Shown here: positions 35,493 through 45,057 of the stretch, piece after piece
Position numbering within the stretch: position 1 is the first letter of the stretch
Layout of the letters: each line of letters opens with the position of its first letter
Assembly (NCBI GenBank): GCA_028285495.1
Contig: JANQPB010000044.1
Coordinates: forward strand, 248,001 to 312,000
Direction: 5' to 3'
DNA from: Acidimicrobiales bacterium
Lineage (GTDB): Bacteria > Actinomycetota > Acidimicrobiia > Acidimicrobiales > SZUA-35
DNA: 64,000 nt
Translations under genes and position numbers: made by a program
The notes under the pieces: generated by a model
The model's input: the letters and a program-made list of their open reading frames with translations, nothing else
The model's database searches: none
Told to the model about the DNA's origin: nothing

Positions 35493-36839
35493 TCAGGCCG
35501 GGACCCACGAGCCGTGGAAGCCGAACGGCACCCGGCGGGGCAGGTGGACCGTGGCCAGGGGCTCGGCGGCGACGTCGGCGGCGTCCAGGATCACGAGATC
35601 GCTCCGGTCGTCGGCCCGGTCGTAGACGTAGCCCATGAGGTAGCCGTCGTCCTCGGCGGCGCGGTGCTCGGCCGGCACGAACACCATCTCGCCCGGCTGG
35701 CGGCCCCGGCCGAACTCGTGGGCCGACGAGGTGCCGGCCTCCAGGTCGTACTTGACCAGGGCCGAGCCGCCGCCGGCGACCAGGCCGTCGTTGTCGCCGG
35801 ACGACACGGCGTAGCCGAAGCGGTAGTCCTGGGCCACCCTGCTGTCGGGGACCCGGCCGAACTCGATCGGGCGGTCGTCGAGCTGGGTCTCGGCCACCGA
35901 GCCGGCGGCCAGGTCGATCTCCCAGCGCCAGAGGGTGGCCACCTCGTCGAACTCGGGCGAGGCGGCCCACATCGATGGGTAGCGGGCGACGTCGACCACC
36001 ACCCGGTCCGGCTCGGTCGGGTGGTCGTAGGAGTTGACCGGATGGAAGACATAGCAGGGCTCGACCTCGATCCAGCGCACCGTGTCGTTGTCACCGTCGC
36101 GGGGCATGACGCCGAGGCGGGCACCGTTGTCTGGCTCGAAGGCGAAGGGCATGGTGCCGGCCAACGCCCGGTCGAGGCTGAACACGACGGGCAGGTCCAT
36201 GAACACGACCCGGCGATCGGTGACGTTGAAGTCGTGCATCATCACCGGCGCCGGAAGGTCGATCTCGGAGCTCTGGATCAGCTCGCCGTCGGCCGAGACC
36301 CGGTGGTAGGTGAGGTACGGGGGCGCCATGCCGTAGCCGAAGCCGATCATCTCCCCGGTCCGGGGGCAGATCTTCGGGTGGGCGGTGAAGGCCGAGTCGA
36401 GCCGGCCGTCGAAGGTGTGGGGGCCGACGGTCTCGAGCTCGCCGTCGATCTCGTAGGGGACGTGACCCTCCTCGAGGCAGAGGATCCGGCCGGCGTGGGC
36501 GACGACGTGGGTGTTGGCCTTGGAGTCGGCCGAGTCGAACGTCGGGTTCTCGAGGTCGATGAGCGGCTTGCCCGGCTGGTGGTAGTAGGGGGTCCTGACG
36601 TAGCGATTGCGGTACCACTCGGCCCGGCCGCCCGAGAGGCGGACGCCGTGGATCATGCCGTCGCCGAAGAACCAGTGCTCGCTCTCGCCGGTGATCGGGT
36701 TGGCGCCGTTGCGCAGGTAGCGACCGTCGAGCTCTGGCGGGATCTCACCGGTCACCTCCAGGTCGGTTGCGGTGATCTCGTCACCGATGGGGGCGTAGTT
36801 GCCCTTGAGGTGGAAGGGGAGCTGGTCGGTGACGGCCAT
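35493..36839 (-). CDS. carotenoid cleavage oxygenase family protein
   Basis: 448 residues, near the family's usual 450-500. It opens with PPELDGRYLRNGANP, the standard N-terminal pattern of RPE65/lignostilbene/apocarotenoid oxygenases. The four iron-ligand histidines can be placed in FTAHPKICP, MMHDFNVT, YVFHPVNSYD and GFHGSWVPA. The enzyme cleaves a carbon-carbon double bond with O2 and non-haem iron; the substrate (carotenoid or stilbene-like) cannot be told from sequence. ATG at 36839 is preceded at six bases by TAGCAT. It is divergent from the DUF3179 gene. Confidence 0.88.
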   Translation of the reverse strand: MAVTDQLPFHLKGNYAPIGDEITATDLEVTGEIPPELDGRYLRNGANPITGESEHWFFGDGMIHGVRLSGGRAEWYRNRYVRTPYYHQPGKPLIDLENPTFDSADSKANTHVVAHAGRILCLEEGHVPYEIDGELETVGPHTFDGRLDSAFTAHPKICPRTGEMIGFGYGMAPPYLTYHRVSADGELIQSSEIDLPAPVMMHDFNVTDRRVVFMDLPVVFSLDRALAGTMPFAFEPDNGARLGVMPRDGDNDTVRWIEVEPCYVFHPVNSYDHPTEPDRVVVDVARYPSMWAASPEFDEVATLWRWEIDLAAGSVAETQLDDRPIEFGRVPDSRVAQDYRFGYAVSSGDNDGLVAGGGSALVKYDLEAGTSSAHEFGRGRQPGEMVFVPAEHRAAEDDGYLMGYVYDRADDRSDLVILDAADVAAEPLATVHLPRRVPFGFHGSWVPA

Positions 36840-36845
36840 GGCCCG

Positions 36846-36851
36846 ATGCTA
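36846..36851 (-). promoter_or_regulatory. -10 element TAGCAT, leaderless promoter
   Basis: TAGCAT followed by CGGGCC and then the ATG of the carotenoid oxygenase at 36839. The six-base spacing predicts transcription starting at the start codon. Confidence 0.55.
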
Positions 36852-36919
36852 CTTCGGGGTCGTCCGGCGGGCCCGGTCGAGCCGGGAAGCAGCGGCGGCC
36901 GCCGGCGGTTCCGGTTGCC

Positions 36920-38212
36920 ATGGCCCCTCGGCTCCCCGCAGCGCTGCTCGCCGTCGCGCTGGTCGGGGCTGCCTGCAGCGGCGACCAGGCGGCGGACGAC
37001 CGGGCGGCGACATCGACCCCGGCTCCGACGTCGACGGCGACGGCAACATCGACGTCCACCACGATCGAGAACTACCCCGACGCCCAGACCAGGGCCCTCG
37101 CCGCCAGGGCCAGGGAGGCCAGACCCGTCGACAACTCGGCACTCCCGCCCCGTCACCTCGAGCCCGAGCGCCACCCCGACACCCTGGTCGACCGGTTCCG
37201 GATCGTGTCGGGCGGGCCGCCACCGGACGGGATCCAGAGCATCGACGACCCGATCCACCTGCCGATCGATGCCGTCGACTGGCTGGCCGACGAGGAACCG
37301 GTCGCCGTGTTGACGGTCGGCGACGAGACCAGGATCTACCCGGCCCAGATCCTCGTGTGGCACGAGATCGTCAACGACGTCGTCGCCGGCGTCCCGGTGG
37401 CCATGACCTACTGCCCCCTGTGCAACTCGGTGGTGGCCTTCGAGTCGACGATCGCCGGTCCGGACGGCGCCGGGGCCGACGACGGGACCGTGCTCGACTT
37501 CGGGACCAGCGGCGCCCTCTACCAGTCGGCCCTGGTGATGTACGACCGCCAGACCGAGTCGCTGTGGACCCACTTCGACGGCCGAGCGGTGGTCGGCGAC
37601 CTGCTGGGGACGGAGCTGACGATCCTGCCGGCGGCGATGGTGTCGTGGGCCGACGCCAGGGCCGCCGACCCGAACGCCCTCGTGCTCGATCGACCGACCG
37701 GGCTCATCGGCCGACCCTACGGTCAGGCCCCGTACCCGAACTACGAGGCGGCGCCCCCGTCGTCCGGGCACGTCACCGGCGAGATCGACGGCCGTCTCGA
37801 CCCGAAGCAACGGGTCGTCGGGATCAACCTGGGCGGCGAGCGGGTGGCCCTCGACCGCCGCTCGCTGGCCGACGCCGGCGTGGCCGAGCTCGTCGTCGGC
37901 GGTCGACCCCTCGTCGTGCTCTGGGAACCGGGCACGACCTCGGCCCTCGACGGTGAGGCCATCGCCGGGGGCCTGGAGGTCGGTGCCGTCGGGGTCTTCC
38001 TGGCCGAGCTCGACGGGGAGCGGCTCGCGTTCGAGCCCGGGTCCGGCGACGACGGAACGATCGTCGACCCGGCGACCGGGTCGACCTGGGACGTGCTCGG
38101 CCGAGCCGTCGCCGGACCCCTCGCCGGCCGCCGGCTCGACCCCCTCCCCCACCTCGACACGTTCTGGTTCGCCTGGTCCCGCTACCACCCCGACACCGAG
38201 GTGGTCGGCTGA
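36920..38212 (+). CDS. DUF3179-family lipoprotein
   Basis: 430 residues. Signal peptide with lipobox LVGAAC, then a Thr/Pro/Ser linker (about 25-50). The core shows the DUF3179 signature: YPAQILVWHEIVNDVVAGVP then VAMTYCPLCNSVVAFE, with the CxxC in TYCPLCN, and later TSGALYQSALVMYDRQTESLW. The family is exported and functionally uncharacterised; a metal or redox role via the CxxC is speculation. A C-terminal repeat of the fold seems present (GSTWDVLGRAVAGPLAGRRL). Divergent from the carotenoid oxygenase, with 80 bases between the starts. Confidence 0.85.
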   Translation: MAPRLPAALLAVALVGAACSGDQAADDRAATSTPAPTSTATATSTSTTIENYPDAQTRALAARAREARPVDNSALPPRHLEPERHPDTLVDRFRIVSGGPPPDGIQSIDDPIHLPIDAVDWLADEEPVAVLTVGDETRIYPAQILVWHEIVNDVVAGVPVAMTYCPLCNSVVAFESTIAGPDGAGADDGTVLDFGTSGALYQSALVMYDRQTESLWTHFDGRAVVGDLLGTELTILPAAMVSWADARAADPNALVLDRPTGLIGRPYGQAPYPNYEAAPPSSGHVTGEIDGRLDPKQRVVGINLGGERVALDRRSLADAGVAELVVGGRPLVVLWEPGTTSALDGEAIAGGLEVGAVGVFLAELDGERLAFEPGSGDDGTIVDPATGSTWDVLGRAVAGPLAGRRLDPLPHLDTFWFAWSRYHPDTEVVG

Positions 38213-38267
38213 GCGCCGGGGACGGGCGACGGGCCGCCACCGGCGTCGAGCCGGTCGGGGTCGGCGG

Positions 38268-38549
38268 TCAGGTCCGACCGACGTAGAAGTACGGATCGAG
38301 GACACTGACCTCCGAGATCGAGTCGACCGGCAGCTCGCTGCTCCCGGCCGCTCGGCGGATGGCCTCCGGGGTCGGCGCGTCGTAGACGCAGAACGTCCGG
38401 CGATGGTCGTCGGTCACGAACGAGCGGACCCACGTCACCTCCTCGGCCGCGTTGCGCTCGATGATGCCGCGGAGGGCGTCGAGGCCCCCGTCGTTCGTGG
38501 GGATCTCGACCCCATCGGGAAACGTGCGCTCCACCATGTACCGGGGCAT
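38268..38549 (-). CDS. DUF4242 (SCO4226-type) small protein
   Basis: 93 residues from ATG at 38549, with a strong GAGGAGGGG Shine-Dalgarno at 38554-38562. The pattern MPRYMVERTFPDG, VTWVRSFVTDDHRRTFCVYD and the Ala/Ile-rich end with ISEVSVLDPYFY fit DUF4242, a ferredoxin-like fold family that includes the nickel-binding Streptomyces protein SCO4226. Physiological role unknown. Unlike many neighbours it has a real 5' leader and Shine-Dalgarno. Confidence 0.78.
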   Translation of the reverse strand: MPRYMVERTFPDGVEIPTNDGGLDALRGIIERNAAEEVTWVRSFVTDDHRRTFCVYDAPTPEAIRRAAGSSELPVDSISEVSVLDPYFYVGRT

Positions 38550-38610
38550 CGGACCCCTCCTCTCGTCTCCCGGGCGGTCCCGGGTGGCCGGTCGATCCGG
38601 CTCACCGGCG

Positions 38611-38616
38611 ACGCTA
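38611..38616 (-). promoter_or_regulatory. -10-like element TAGCGT upstream of the DUF4242 gene
   Basis: TAGCGT on the minus strand, about 62 bases upstream of the ATG at 38549. It would give a leader of about 55 bases containing the strong Shine-Dalgarno at 38554-38562. Confidence 0.35.
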
Positions 38617-38662
38617 CGACGGACGACAACGGCCCCGCATCGGGGCCCACCCCCAGATCGGG

Positions 38663-41317
38663 TCACCCCGACCCCGACGTCGGGGGGTCGATGCCACGGT
38701 CCCGGGCCGCGGCGATGGCCTTGGCCCGGTCGGACACGCCGAGCTTGGCGTAGATGGCCGAGACGTGGTGCTCGACGGTCTTCTTGGCCACGAACAGCTC
38801 GGTGGCGATCTCGGCGTTGCTTCGCCCGCCGATGATGAGGCGGAGCACGTCGAGCTGGCGTGAGGTCAGCCCGGCGGGGTTGGCTCGGGTCGACGGGGCC
38901 GGCCCACGGGGCACGCGGTCGGCGCCCGCGGCCCGGAGGCGGTGGCGGAGCAGGCGCCCCGCCGGCGCTGCGCCGAGGTCGTCGACGACGCGCAGGGCGC
39001 GGGCGATGGCGTCGGTGTCGCCGTCGGCCAGGGCCATGGCCGACTCGTAGGGGCAGCCGATCGTGGCCCAGCGCTCGGCCGCCTCCCGCCACCGGCCGGC
39101 CATCTGGAGGGCGAACGGCTCGGCCGAGGCGTCGGGGGCCCGGTCGATCACCCCGACCCGCCACAGCCAGAACCCGAGCTCACCCCTGGCCCAGGGGCTG
39201 TCGGCGGCGAGCGCCCGCTCGTAGGCCGGGGTGACGACGTCGACCACCGCCTCGTGACGGCCGGCGAGCCAGTGGGCCTCCGCCCGGCCACAGACCGCGT
39301 TCCAGGCGTGCTGGAGCTCGTGGTCCCGGCCGACCTCGATCAGGCGGTCGAGCAGCTCGACCCCGCCGGGGTCACCACGCCGGACCCGGATGCGCCCGAG
39401 GGCGCTGCCGGCGGTGAGACCGGCGATGCCGTCGTGGTCCCGGACCGTGCGCTCGACGAGGGCGACGAGATCGGTGGCCTCGTCCCACCGCCCCTGCTCG
39501 AAGGCGATGCGGGCCAGCCAAGCCCGGTTGTAGGCGACGGCGTAGTCCTCGTCGGTGGCCAGGCCCTGCTCGATCCCCCGCTCCAGCGCCGGGATGGCCC
39601 TGGCGTACAGTCGGGCCTCGCCGCCGCCGGTGCCGAGCATGCCGAGGGCGACCGAGCGGAGGTCGGGGCGACCGAGCCGGTCCGCGGCGGCAACGGAGCG
39701 ATCGAGCCGATCGGCACCCCTGGCCGCACCTCGATCGGTCGGGTCGAGGGCCAGGTCGATGCAGCCGGCGATCATCGAGGCCAGCCAACCGACCTCGTCG
39801 CTATCGACCTCCTCCGCCATCGAGGCCGCCTCCCGGACCGCCGTCGACGCCGGCTGACGCCGGCGGGCCAGCATGTGCAGGTGGGCCGTCCGGTAGAGGT
39901 GCCGGGCCAGGCCCTCGCTCGGGCCGAGCGGGCGCAGCAGGGCCGCCGCCTCGTCGGCCGCCGTCCGGCCTCGGGCCGCCCCGCGGTCGGCGCCCCAGGC
40001 GACGACCTGACGCAGGCTGAGGGCCTCGGCCAGGCTCTCGACATCGCCGACGGTGCGACCGAGCTCGATCGCCCGGTCGAGCTCGGTCAGCGCCTCGACA
40101 TGACGATCGACGGCCCGGAGCTCCCCGACGAGGGCCAGTCGGGCGTCCATCTCGGCGGCCGGCCCGAGGCGGTGGCGGTGGGCCAGACAGGCCCGGTACA
40201 ACTCGATGGCCTGGCGACGGGCGCCGCTGGCTGCGGCCTCCCGCCCGGCCTCCAGCGCGTGCCGCACGATCAGGTCGGGGACGTCGGCACGGACGGCGTG
40301 GTGGGCCAGGGCGGCGACGTCGCGGTGATCGTCGCCGTCGAGGAGATCGATCATCGCCCGGTGCAGGGCCAGTCGGCGAGCCGGTGGCATGGTCTCCTCG
40401 ACGGCGGCCCTGGCCAGCTCGTGGCGGAAGCGGAGCCGGCTCCCGTCGACCACGAGCATGCCGCCGAGGACGGCCCGGTCGACGTCGTCGGCGGTGGTCG
40501 CGGTCAGGGTCACGGCCCGGTCGAGCTCGAGGTGGCGTGGGCCGATCGAGACGGCCTCGACGACCCGACGGACCTGCGGATCGAGGGCGGCGAGCCGGGC
40601 GAGCACGGCGTCCTGCACCGTGGTCGGAACCGTGGCCCGAACGGCGGGGCCGCTGGCCAGGAGCTCGGTGACGAAGAACGGGTTGCCACCCGACATCCGA
40701 TGCAGCTCGGCCGGGTCGGCCGGACCGGAGCCCGAGACCGGCGGGGCATGGAGGGCGAGGGTCGAGACGGCGGCGACGCTGAGGGGCTCGAGGGCGATGC
40801 GATCGGTCGAGTCGATCGGGAGCAGCTGGCCGAGAACCGGACGGAGCGGGTGGTCGGCACCGACCTCGTCGTCGCGGTGGGTGACGACGAGGACGGCCCG
40901 GGTCTCGGCGATGCGACGGCCGAGGAAGCGGAGCAGGTCGAGGGTGGCCTCGTCGGCCCAGTGGGCGTCCTCGATCACGACGAGCGTCGCCCCCGCCCCC
41001 GAGCGGAGGGCATCGCGGACCCGGGTGAAGCGCTCGACCGCCGGCATGTCGCCGTCCATCAGCCCGACCAGGCCAGAGCCGGGCGCAGCGGCGATGTCGT
41101 GCAGCGGTCCGAGCGGTCGTGGCGTGGTCAGGTTGTCGCACGCGCCGAGGAGCACTCGGGTCGCCGGATCGACCGAGTCGGCGAGGGCCCGGACCGTCGC
41201 CGTCTTCCCGGCCCCCGCTTCGCCGGCGAGCAGGACCAGCGTCCCACCCCGACCCGAGGCGGCCCGTTCGAGGTGCCCCCGGAGGGCGTCGAGCACGTCG
41301 CTGCGCTCCAGCAGCAT
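38663..41317 (-). CDS. large ATP-binding LuxR-family transcriptional regulator (LAL type)
   Basis: 884 residues, typical of LAL regulators. An AAA-like domain begins at once: Walker A GEAGAGKT (32-39) and Walker B LVVIEDAHWADEATL (near 115). A long helical, TPR-like middle (about 350-780) follows. The C-terminal 65 residues are a GerE/LuxR helix-turn-helix: LTSRQLDVLRLIIGGRSNAE then EHHVSAIYAKLGV. Such proteins bind a ligand and ATP and activate catabolic or secondary-metabolism genes. Divergent from the Gfo/Idh gene with 59 bases between starts, so autoregulation or control of that gene is plausible. The ATG at 41317 has TAGGAT six bases upstream. Confidence 0.9.
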   Translation of the reverse strand: MLLERSDVLDALRGHLERAASGRGGTLVLLAGEAGAGKTATVRALADSVDPATRVLLGACDNLTTPRPLGPLHDIAAAPGSGLVGLMDGDMPAVERFTRVRDALRSGAGATLVVIEDAHWADEATLDLLRFLGRRIAETRAVLVVTHRDDEVGADHPLRPVLGQLLPIDSTDRIALEPLSVAAVSTLALHAPPVSGSGPADPAELHRMSGGNPFFVTELLASGPAVRATVPTTVQDAVLARLAALDPQVRRVVEAVSIGPRHLELDRAVTLTATTADDVDRAVLGGMLVVDGSRLRFRHELARAAVEETMPPARRLALHRAMIDLLDGDDHRDVAALAHHAVRADVPDLIVRHALEAGREAAASGARRQAIELYRACLAHRHRLGPAAEMDARLALVGELRAVDRHVEALTELDRAIELGRTVGDVESLAEALSLRQVVAWGADRGAARGRTAADEAAALLRPLGPSEGLARHLYRTAHLHMLARRRQPASTAVREAASMAEEVDSDEVGWLASMIAGCIDLALDPTDRGAARGADRLDRSVAAADRLGRPDLRSVALGMLGTGGGEARLYARAIPALERGIEQGLATDEDYAVAYNRAWLARIAFEQGRWDEATDLVALVERTVRDHDGIAGLTAGSALGRIRVRRGDPGGVELLDRLIEVGRDHELQHAWNAVCGRAEAHWLAGRHEAVVDVVTPAYERALAADSPWARGELGFWLWRVGVIDRAPDASAEPFALQMAGRWREAAERWATIGCPYESAMALADGDTDAIARALRVVDDLGAAPAGRLLRHRLRAAGADRVPRGPAPSTRANPAGLTSRQLDVLRLIIGGRSNAEIATELFVAKKTVEHHVSAIYAKLGVSDRAKAIAAARDRGIDPPTSGSG

Positions 41318-41323
41318 GGGCCG

Positions 41324-41329
41324 ATCCTA
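41324..41329 (-). promoter_or_regulatory. -10 element TAGGAT, leaderless promoter
   Basis: TAGGAT then CGGCCC then the ATG of the LuxR-type regulator at 41317. Confidence 0.55.
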
Positions 41330-41364
41330 GTGTCGGGGCGGTGGTGGGGCGGTTGGCCGGCCGC

Positions 41365-41370
41365 TAGACA
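41365..41370 (+). promoter_or_regulatory. -10-like element TAGACA, leaderless promoter
   Basis: TAGACA then GGCTGG then the ATG at 41377. The last base departs from TANNNT, but the spacing is the same as at the other leaderless genes here. Confidence 0.45.
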
Positions 41371-41376
41371 GGCTGG

Positions 41377-42375
41377 ATGGAACAGCTTCGCATCGGCGTC
41401 CTCGGGGCGGCCAGGATCGCACCGAAGGCCCTCGTCGACCCGGCGGCCAAGCTCGACGGCGTGACCGTCACCCGCGTGGCCGCCCGCGACCCCGAACGGG
41501 CCAGGGCCTTCGCCGACGAGCACGGCATCGCCGGCGTTGCCGCCGACTATGGGCAGCTGGTGGCGGCCGACGACGTCGACGTCGTCTACAACCCGCTGCC
41601 GATGTCGCTGCACGCCGAGTGGACGATCGAGGCCCTGCGAGCCGGCAAGCACGTGTTCTGCGAGAAGCCGTTCGCCTCAAACGCCAGCGAGGCGGCCGAG
41701 ATGGTGCGGGTGGCCGACGAGACCGGGCTCGTGCTCGGCGAGGCGTTCCACTACCGCTACCACCCGATGTTCCTGCGGATCCTCGACGAGGTGGCATCCG
41801 GGCGCATCGGGCGCATCGAGCGGGTGGAGGCCCGGTTCGACGTCCCCATCAGCCAACCCGACATCCGGTGGGACTACGCCACGTCCGGCGGATCGCTGAT
41901 GGACCTCGGCTGTTACCCGATGAGCTGGGTCCGCCACGTGACCGGCGAGGAGCCCGAGGTGGTGTCGGCCACGGCCGAGGTCGGCCCGCCCCACATCGAC
42001 GCCGCCATCTCGGCCGAACTGCGGTTCCCGTCCGGCGCCAGCGGTCTCGTCGCCAGCGCCATGGACCGGGGGCCGACGCTCGAGCTGACGATCGAGGGCG
42101 GCGAGGGTCGGATCGAGGCCACCAACCCGATGGCGCCCCAGAACGGCAACCTGCTGCGGATCACCACCGCCGCCGGCACCACCGCAGGGCCGGTCGAGGC
42201 CGGCATCAGCTACGACCACATGCTCCGGGCGTTCGTCGACCACCTGGTGCACGGCGCACCGTTCCCCACCGCAGGGGCCGACTCGATCGCCAACATGGCC
42301 GCCATCGACGCCGTCTACACCGCCGCCGGGCTGCCGATCCGGGGCCTCGCCGACCCAGACGGCGCCGGGGCGTGA
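41377..42375 (+). CDS. Gfo/Idh/MocA-family NAD(P)-dependent oxidoreductase
   Basis: 332 residues. N-terminal Rossmann fold with GVLGAARIAPKAL, the strand VYNPLPMSLHAEW and the family motif CEKPFASN (EKP). The C-terminal alpha/beta domain holds SGGSLMDLGCYPMSW, with the usual Asp/His region. Members oxidise or reduce sugars, inositols or related polyols, or act as dehydrogenases of dihydrodiols; the substrate is not deducible. Followed 28 bases later by the hydrolase/cyclase gene on the same strand. Confidence 0.88.
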   Translation: MEQLRIGVLGAARIAPKALVDPAAKLDGVTVTRVAARDPERARAFADEHGIAGVAADYGQLVAADDVDVVYNPLPMSLHAEWTIEALRAGKHVFCEKPFASNASEAAEMVRVADETGLVLGEAFHYRYHPMFLRILDEVASGRIGRIERVEARFDVPISQPDIRWDYATSGGSLMDLGCYPMSWVRHVTGEEPEVVSATAEVGPPHIDAAISAELRFPSGASGLVASAMDRGPTLELTIEGGEGRIEATNPMAPQNGNLLRITTAAGTTAGPVEAGISYDHMLRAFVDHLVHGAPFPTAGADSIANMAAIDAVYTAAGLPIRGLADPDGAGA

Positions 42376-42403
42376 GCGTGCCCCGGGTGATCGGCCGTCG
42401 CCG

Positions 42404-43750
42404 ATGAGCGGGTCGGGCTCGCCCGCGGTCCGCTACGCCAGGGTCGACGGGCTCAACCTGGCCTACCAGGTGGTCGGCGACGGGCCGCTCGACCTGATCC
42501 TGCTCGACGAGTGGGCCACCCCGCTCGAGGCCAGGTGGGACGTGCCGGCCATCGCCGGCCGCCTCGACCGGCTGGCGTCGTTCGCCCGCCTCATCAGCTT
42601 CGACAAGCGGGGCACCGGCCTGTCCGATGGCTCCGACGAGGAGGTGGCCACCCCCGAGCTGTGGGTGCGGGACGTCGTGGCGGTGGCCGACGCCGTCGGC
42701 ACCGAGCGGGCGGTGCTCTTCGGGACCCACGAGGGTGGGCCGATCGCCCTGCTGCACGCGGCCAGCCTCCCCGATCGGACCTCGGCGGTGGTCCTGGCCA
42801 ACACCGGTCCCCGCATGACCTCGACCGACGGCTGGCCCCACGGCGTCGATCCCGGGCTGTGGCGTCCCGATCTCGACGGCATCGTCGACCTCTGGGCCCG
42901 GGGTACCGGCGGCGAGTCCCACATCGCCGCCACCGCCCACGACCCGTGGTGGCGCAACTGGTACGCCCGGTCCCGCCGGCAGCAGGCGTCGCCGAAGGCG
43001 GGCCTTGCCCTGATGCGGATGCTCGGCGAGCTCGACGTCCGCCACATCGCCCCCTCGGTCCACGCCCCGACCCTGATCCTGCATCGGCGGGGCAACACCT
43101 GGTGGCCGCTCGGCGGTGCCCGCTGGCTGGCCGGCCAGATCGAGGGGGCCGAGCTGGTCGAGCTCGACGGCGCCGACAACTACTGGTGGTCGGGCGACGC
43201 CGACGTGATCGTCGATCACATCGAGCGGTTCCTGCTCGGCGCCCACGTGCCCCGGGCCAGTCCTCGGGAGCTGGTCACGATCATGTTCACCGACCTCGTC
43301 AACTCGACGGCCACCGCAAGCGACCTCGGCGACAGCCGTTGGCGGGAGCTGCTCGACCGCCACGACTCGCTGACCGTCGACGCGATCCAACGTCAGGGCG
43401 GCCGGCCGCTCAAGAACCTGGGCGACGGGTTCCTGGTGCAGTTCGACGGGCCCGCCGCCGCCATCCGGGCGGCACAGCAGCTGCGGCGGGAGCTGACGGC
43501 GAGCGACCTGCCGATCCGGATCGCCATCCACACCGGCGAGGTCGAGCGGCGGGGCGACGACATCAGCGGCATCGCCGTTCACCTGGCGGCGCGGCTGCTG
43601 GAGGTGGCCGGCCCGGGCGAGATCGTGGTGTCCGACGTCATCCGGGGCCTGGTGGCCGGGTCACCCATCCGTTTCCAGCCGCGAGGAACCCACGAGTTCA
43701 AGGGTCTGCCCGACCGCTGGGGCGTGCACGAGGTCGTCGACGACGCCTGA
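42404..43750 (+). CDS. alpha/beta-hydrolase-like domain fused to class III adenylate/guanylate cyclase
   Basis: 448 residues. Residues 10-280 are an alpha/beta-hydrolase fold, but the nucleophile elbow reads GTHEGG where GxSxGG is expected, so the serine is replaced by histidine and hydrolase activity is doubtful. Residues 285-448 are a class III cyclase: FTDLVNSTATASDLG (first metal Asp), LKNLGDGFLVQF (Lys and second metal Asp) and ISGIAVHLAARLL (transition-state Arg). This layout matches the mycobacterial Rv1900c type. It probably makes cAMP in response to a bound ligand. Located 28 bases after the oxidoreductase gene, likely co-transcribed. Confidence 0.88.
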   Translation: MSGSGSPAVRYARVDGLNLAYQVVGDGPLDLILLDEWATPLEARWDVPAIAGRLDRLASFARLISFDKRGTGLSDGSDEEVATPELWVRDVVAVADAVGTERAVLFGTHEGGPIALLHAASLPDRTSAVVLANTGPRMTSTDGWPHGVDPGLWRPDLDGIVDLWARGTGGESHIAATAHDPWWRNWYARSRRQQASPKAGLALMRMLGELDVRHIAPSVHAPTLILHRRGNTWWPLGGARWLAGQIEGAELVELDGADNYWWSGDADVIVDHIERFLLGAHVPRASPRELVTIMFTDLVNSTATASDLGDSRWRELLDRHDSLTVDAIQRQGGRPLKNLGDGFLVQFDGPAAAIRAAQQLRRELTASDLPIRIAIHTGEVERRGDDISGIAVHLAARLLEVAGPGEIVVSDVIRGLVAGSPIRFQPRGTHEFKGLPDRWGVHEVVDDA

Positions 43751-43773
43751 GGCGACCGACGTCGGGCGGCCGG

Positions 43774-44985
43774 TCAACCGGTGGGCGCGTCGGCGGCCGA
43801 CGATCGCCCGGTCGGCACCGTGAGCAGGGTGGCCAGGCCGGCGAGGGCAAGGGCCGCCACCGCGAGGTACGGCACGGTGAAGCCGTCGAACCGGTCGGCC
43901 AGTACCCCGACCGCAGCTGGAGCGGCCATGGCCGCGATGCCGTAGAAGATCGTCATCGTGCCGTAGGCGGAGCCGAAGGCCCGGTTGTCGAGCTGGTCGC
44001 GGACGTAGGTGGCGGTCAGCGTCGGATAGCTCGACCACAGCCCGCCCATGGCCAGGACGCCGACCACGACGAGCCAGGTCGGGCCGAGGGCCAGGGCGCC
44101 GGCGCCGAAGGCCAGGCCGCCCATCACCCCGATCTTGGCCACGAGCCGCCCGTAGCGATCGGACAACCAGCCGACACCGGGGGCGGCGACGATGGAGACG
44201 AGGCCGAGCCCGAGGTACAGGTTGGCGACATCGGCCCGGCTCATCCCGGCGTCGACCTCGAGCGCTTCGGCCAGGAAGGCGAGATAGCCGGCGGCGATGG
44301 CGCCGAAGATCCCGTAGGCCCAGGTGATGCGGCGCCAGTGGTCCAGCTGGCGGAGGGACCGAAGGGAGATGCCGTCGCTGGTCGAGGCGGTGGTGCGGGA
44401 GCGGACGAGGACGACGACGGCGGCCAGGATCAGGGCGGAGACGACGGCCTCGGCCAGGTAGATCGGCCGCCACAGGTCGTCGTTGCCGGTGGCCGACCGG
44501 GCCAGGCCGGTGCCGAGGGCCAGCATCGAGGTGCCGAGCCCGATCGATCCGGTGAGGAATCCGATCACCAGACCACGCCGGGCCGGCGGGACCTCCTCCG
44601 ACGCCAGGCCGGGGGCCGTGATCCAGATCCCGGCGCCGCCGGCGCTGGACAGGAACAGGCCGGCGAAGACCATGGGCGTCGTGGTGGCCAGGCCGAGCAG
44701 GGCGAGGCCGGCGATGCAGATCGCGAGCCCGCCCCGCATCAGGGCCATCGGCTCGCAGCGCCCGGCCAGGGCGGTGACCACCACCACCCCGGCCAGGTAG
44801 GCGAGATAGACGACGGTGCCCCCGAAGCCGGCGACGGTGTTGGAGCCGAGGATCTCGTCCTTCATGGCCGGCAGCAGCAGCGGGTAGGTGGAGCGGCCGA
44901 ACGAGTGCGACACGATCGTGGTCAGCGGGATGACCAGCGCGGCGACGCCGACCCCAAGGACCGGTCGCCGGATCGTCGACACCAC
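43774..44985 (-). CDS. MFS transporter
   Basis: 403 residues with about twelve hydrophobic helices. GWLSDRYGRLVAKIG is the typical cytoplasmic loop motif of the family. No substrate clue; overall pattern resembles small drug/metabolite:H+ or carboxylate carriers. GTG start at 44985, in a run of GTGGTG, so the precise start could be three bases off. Convergent with the hydrolase/cyclase gene. Confidence 0.8.
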   Translation of the reverse strand: MVSTIRRPVLGVGVAALVIPLTTIVSHSFGRSTYPLLLPAMKDEILGSNTVAGFGGTVVYLAYLAGVVVVTALAGRCEPMALMRGGLAICIAGLALLGLATTTPMVFAGLFLSSAGGAGIWITAPGLASEEVPPARRGLVIGFLTGSIGLGTSMLALGTGLARSATGNDDLWRPIYLAEAVVSALILAAVVVLVRSRTTASTSDGISLRSLRQLDHWRRITWAYGIFGAIAAGYLAFLAEALEVDAGMSRADVANLYLGLGLVSIVAAPGVGWLSDRYGRLVAKIGVMGGLAFGAGALALGPTWLVVVGVLAMGGLWSSYPTLTATYVRDQLDNRAFGSAYGTMTIFYGIAAMAAPAAVGVLADRFDGFTVPYLAVAALALAGLATLLTVPTGRSSAADAPTG

Positions 44986-45057
44986 CCCGCCACCTTGGCG
45001 TCACGCTCCGCCGATCACAAGCTCGGTCGCCGCCTGGCGTCGTGGAGCGGCCGGCGG

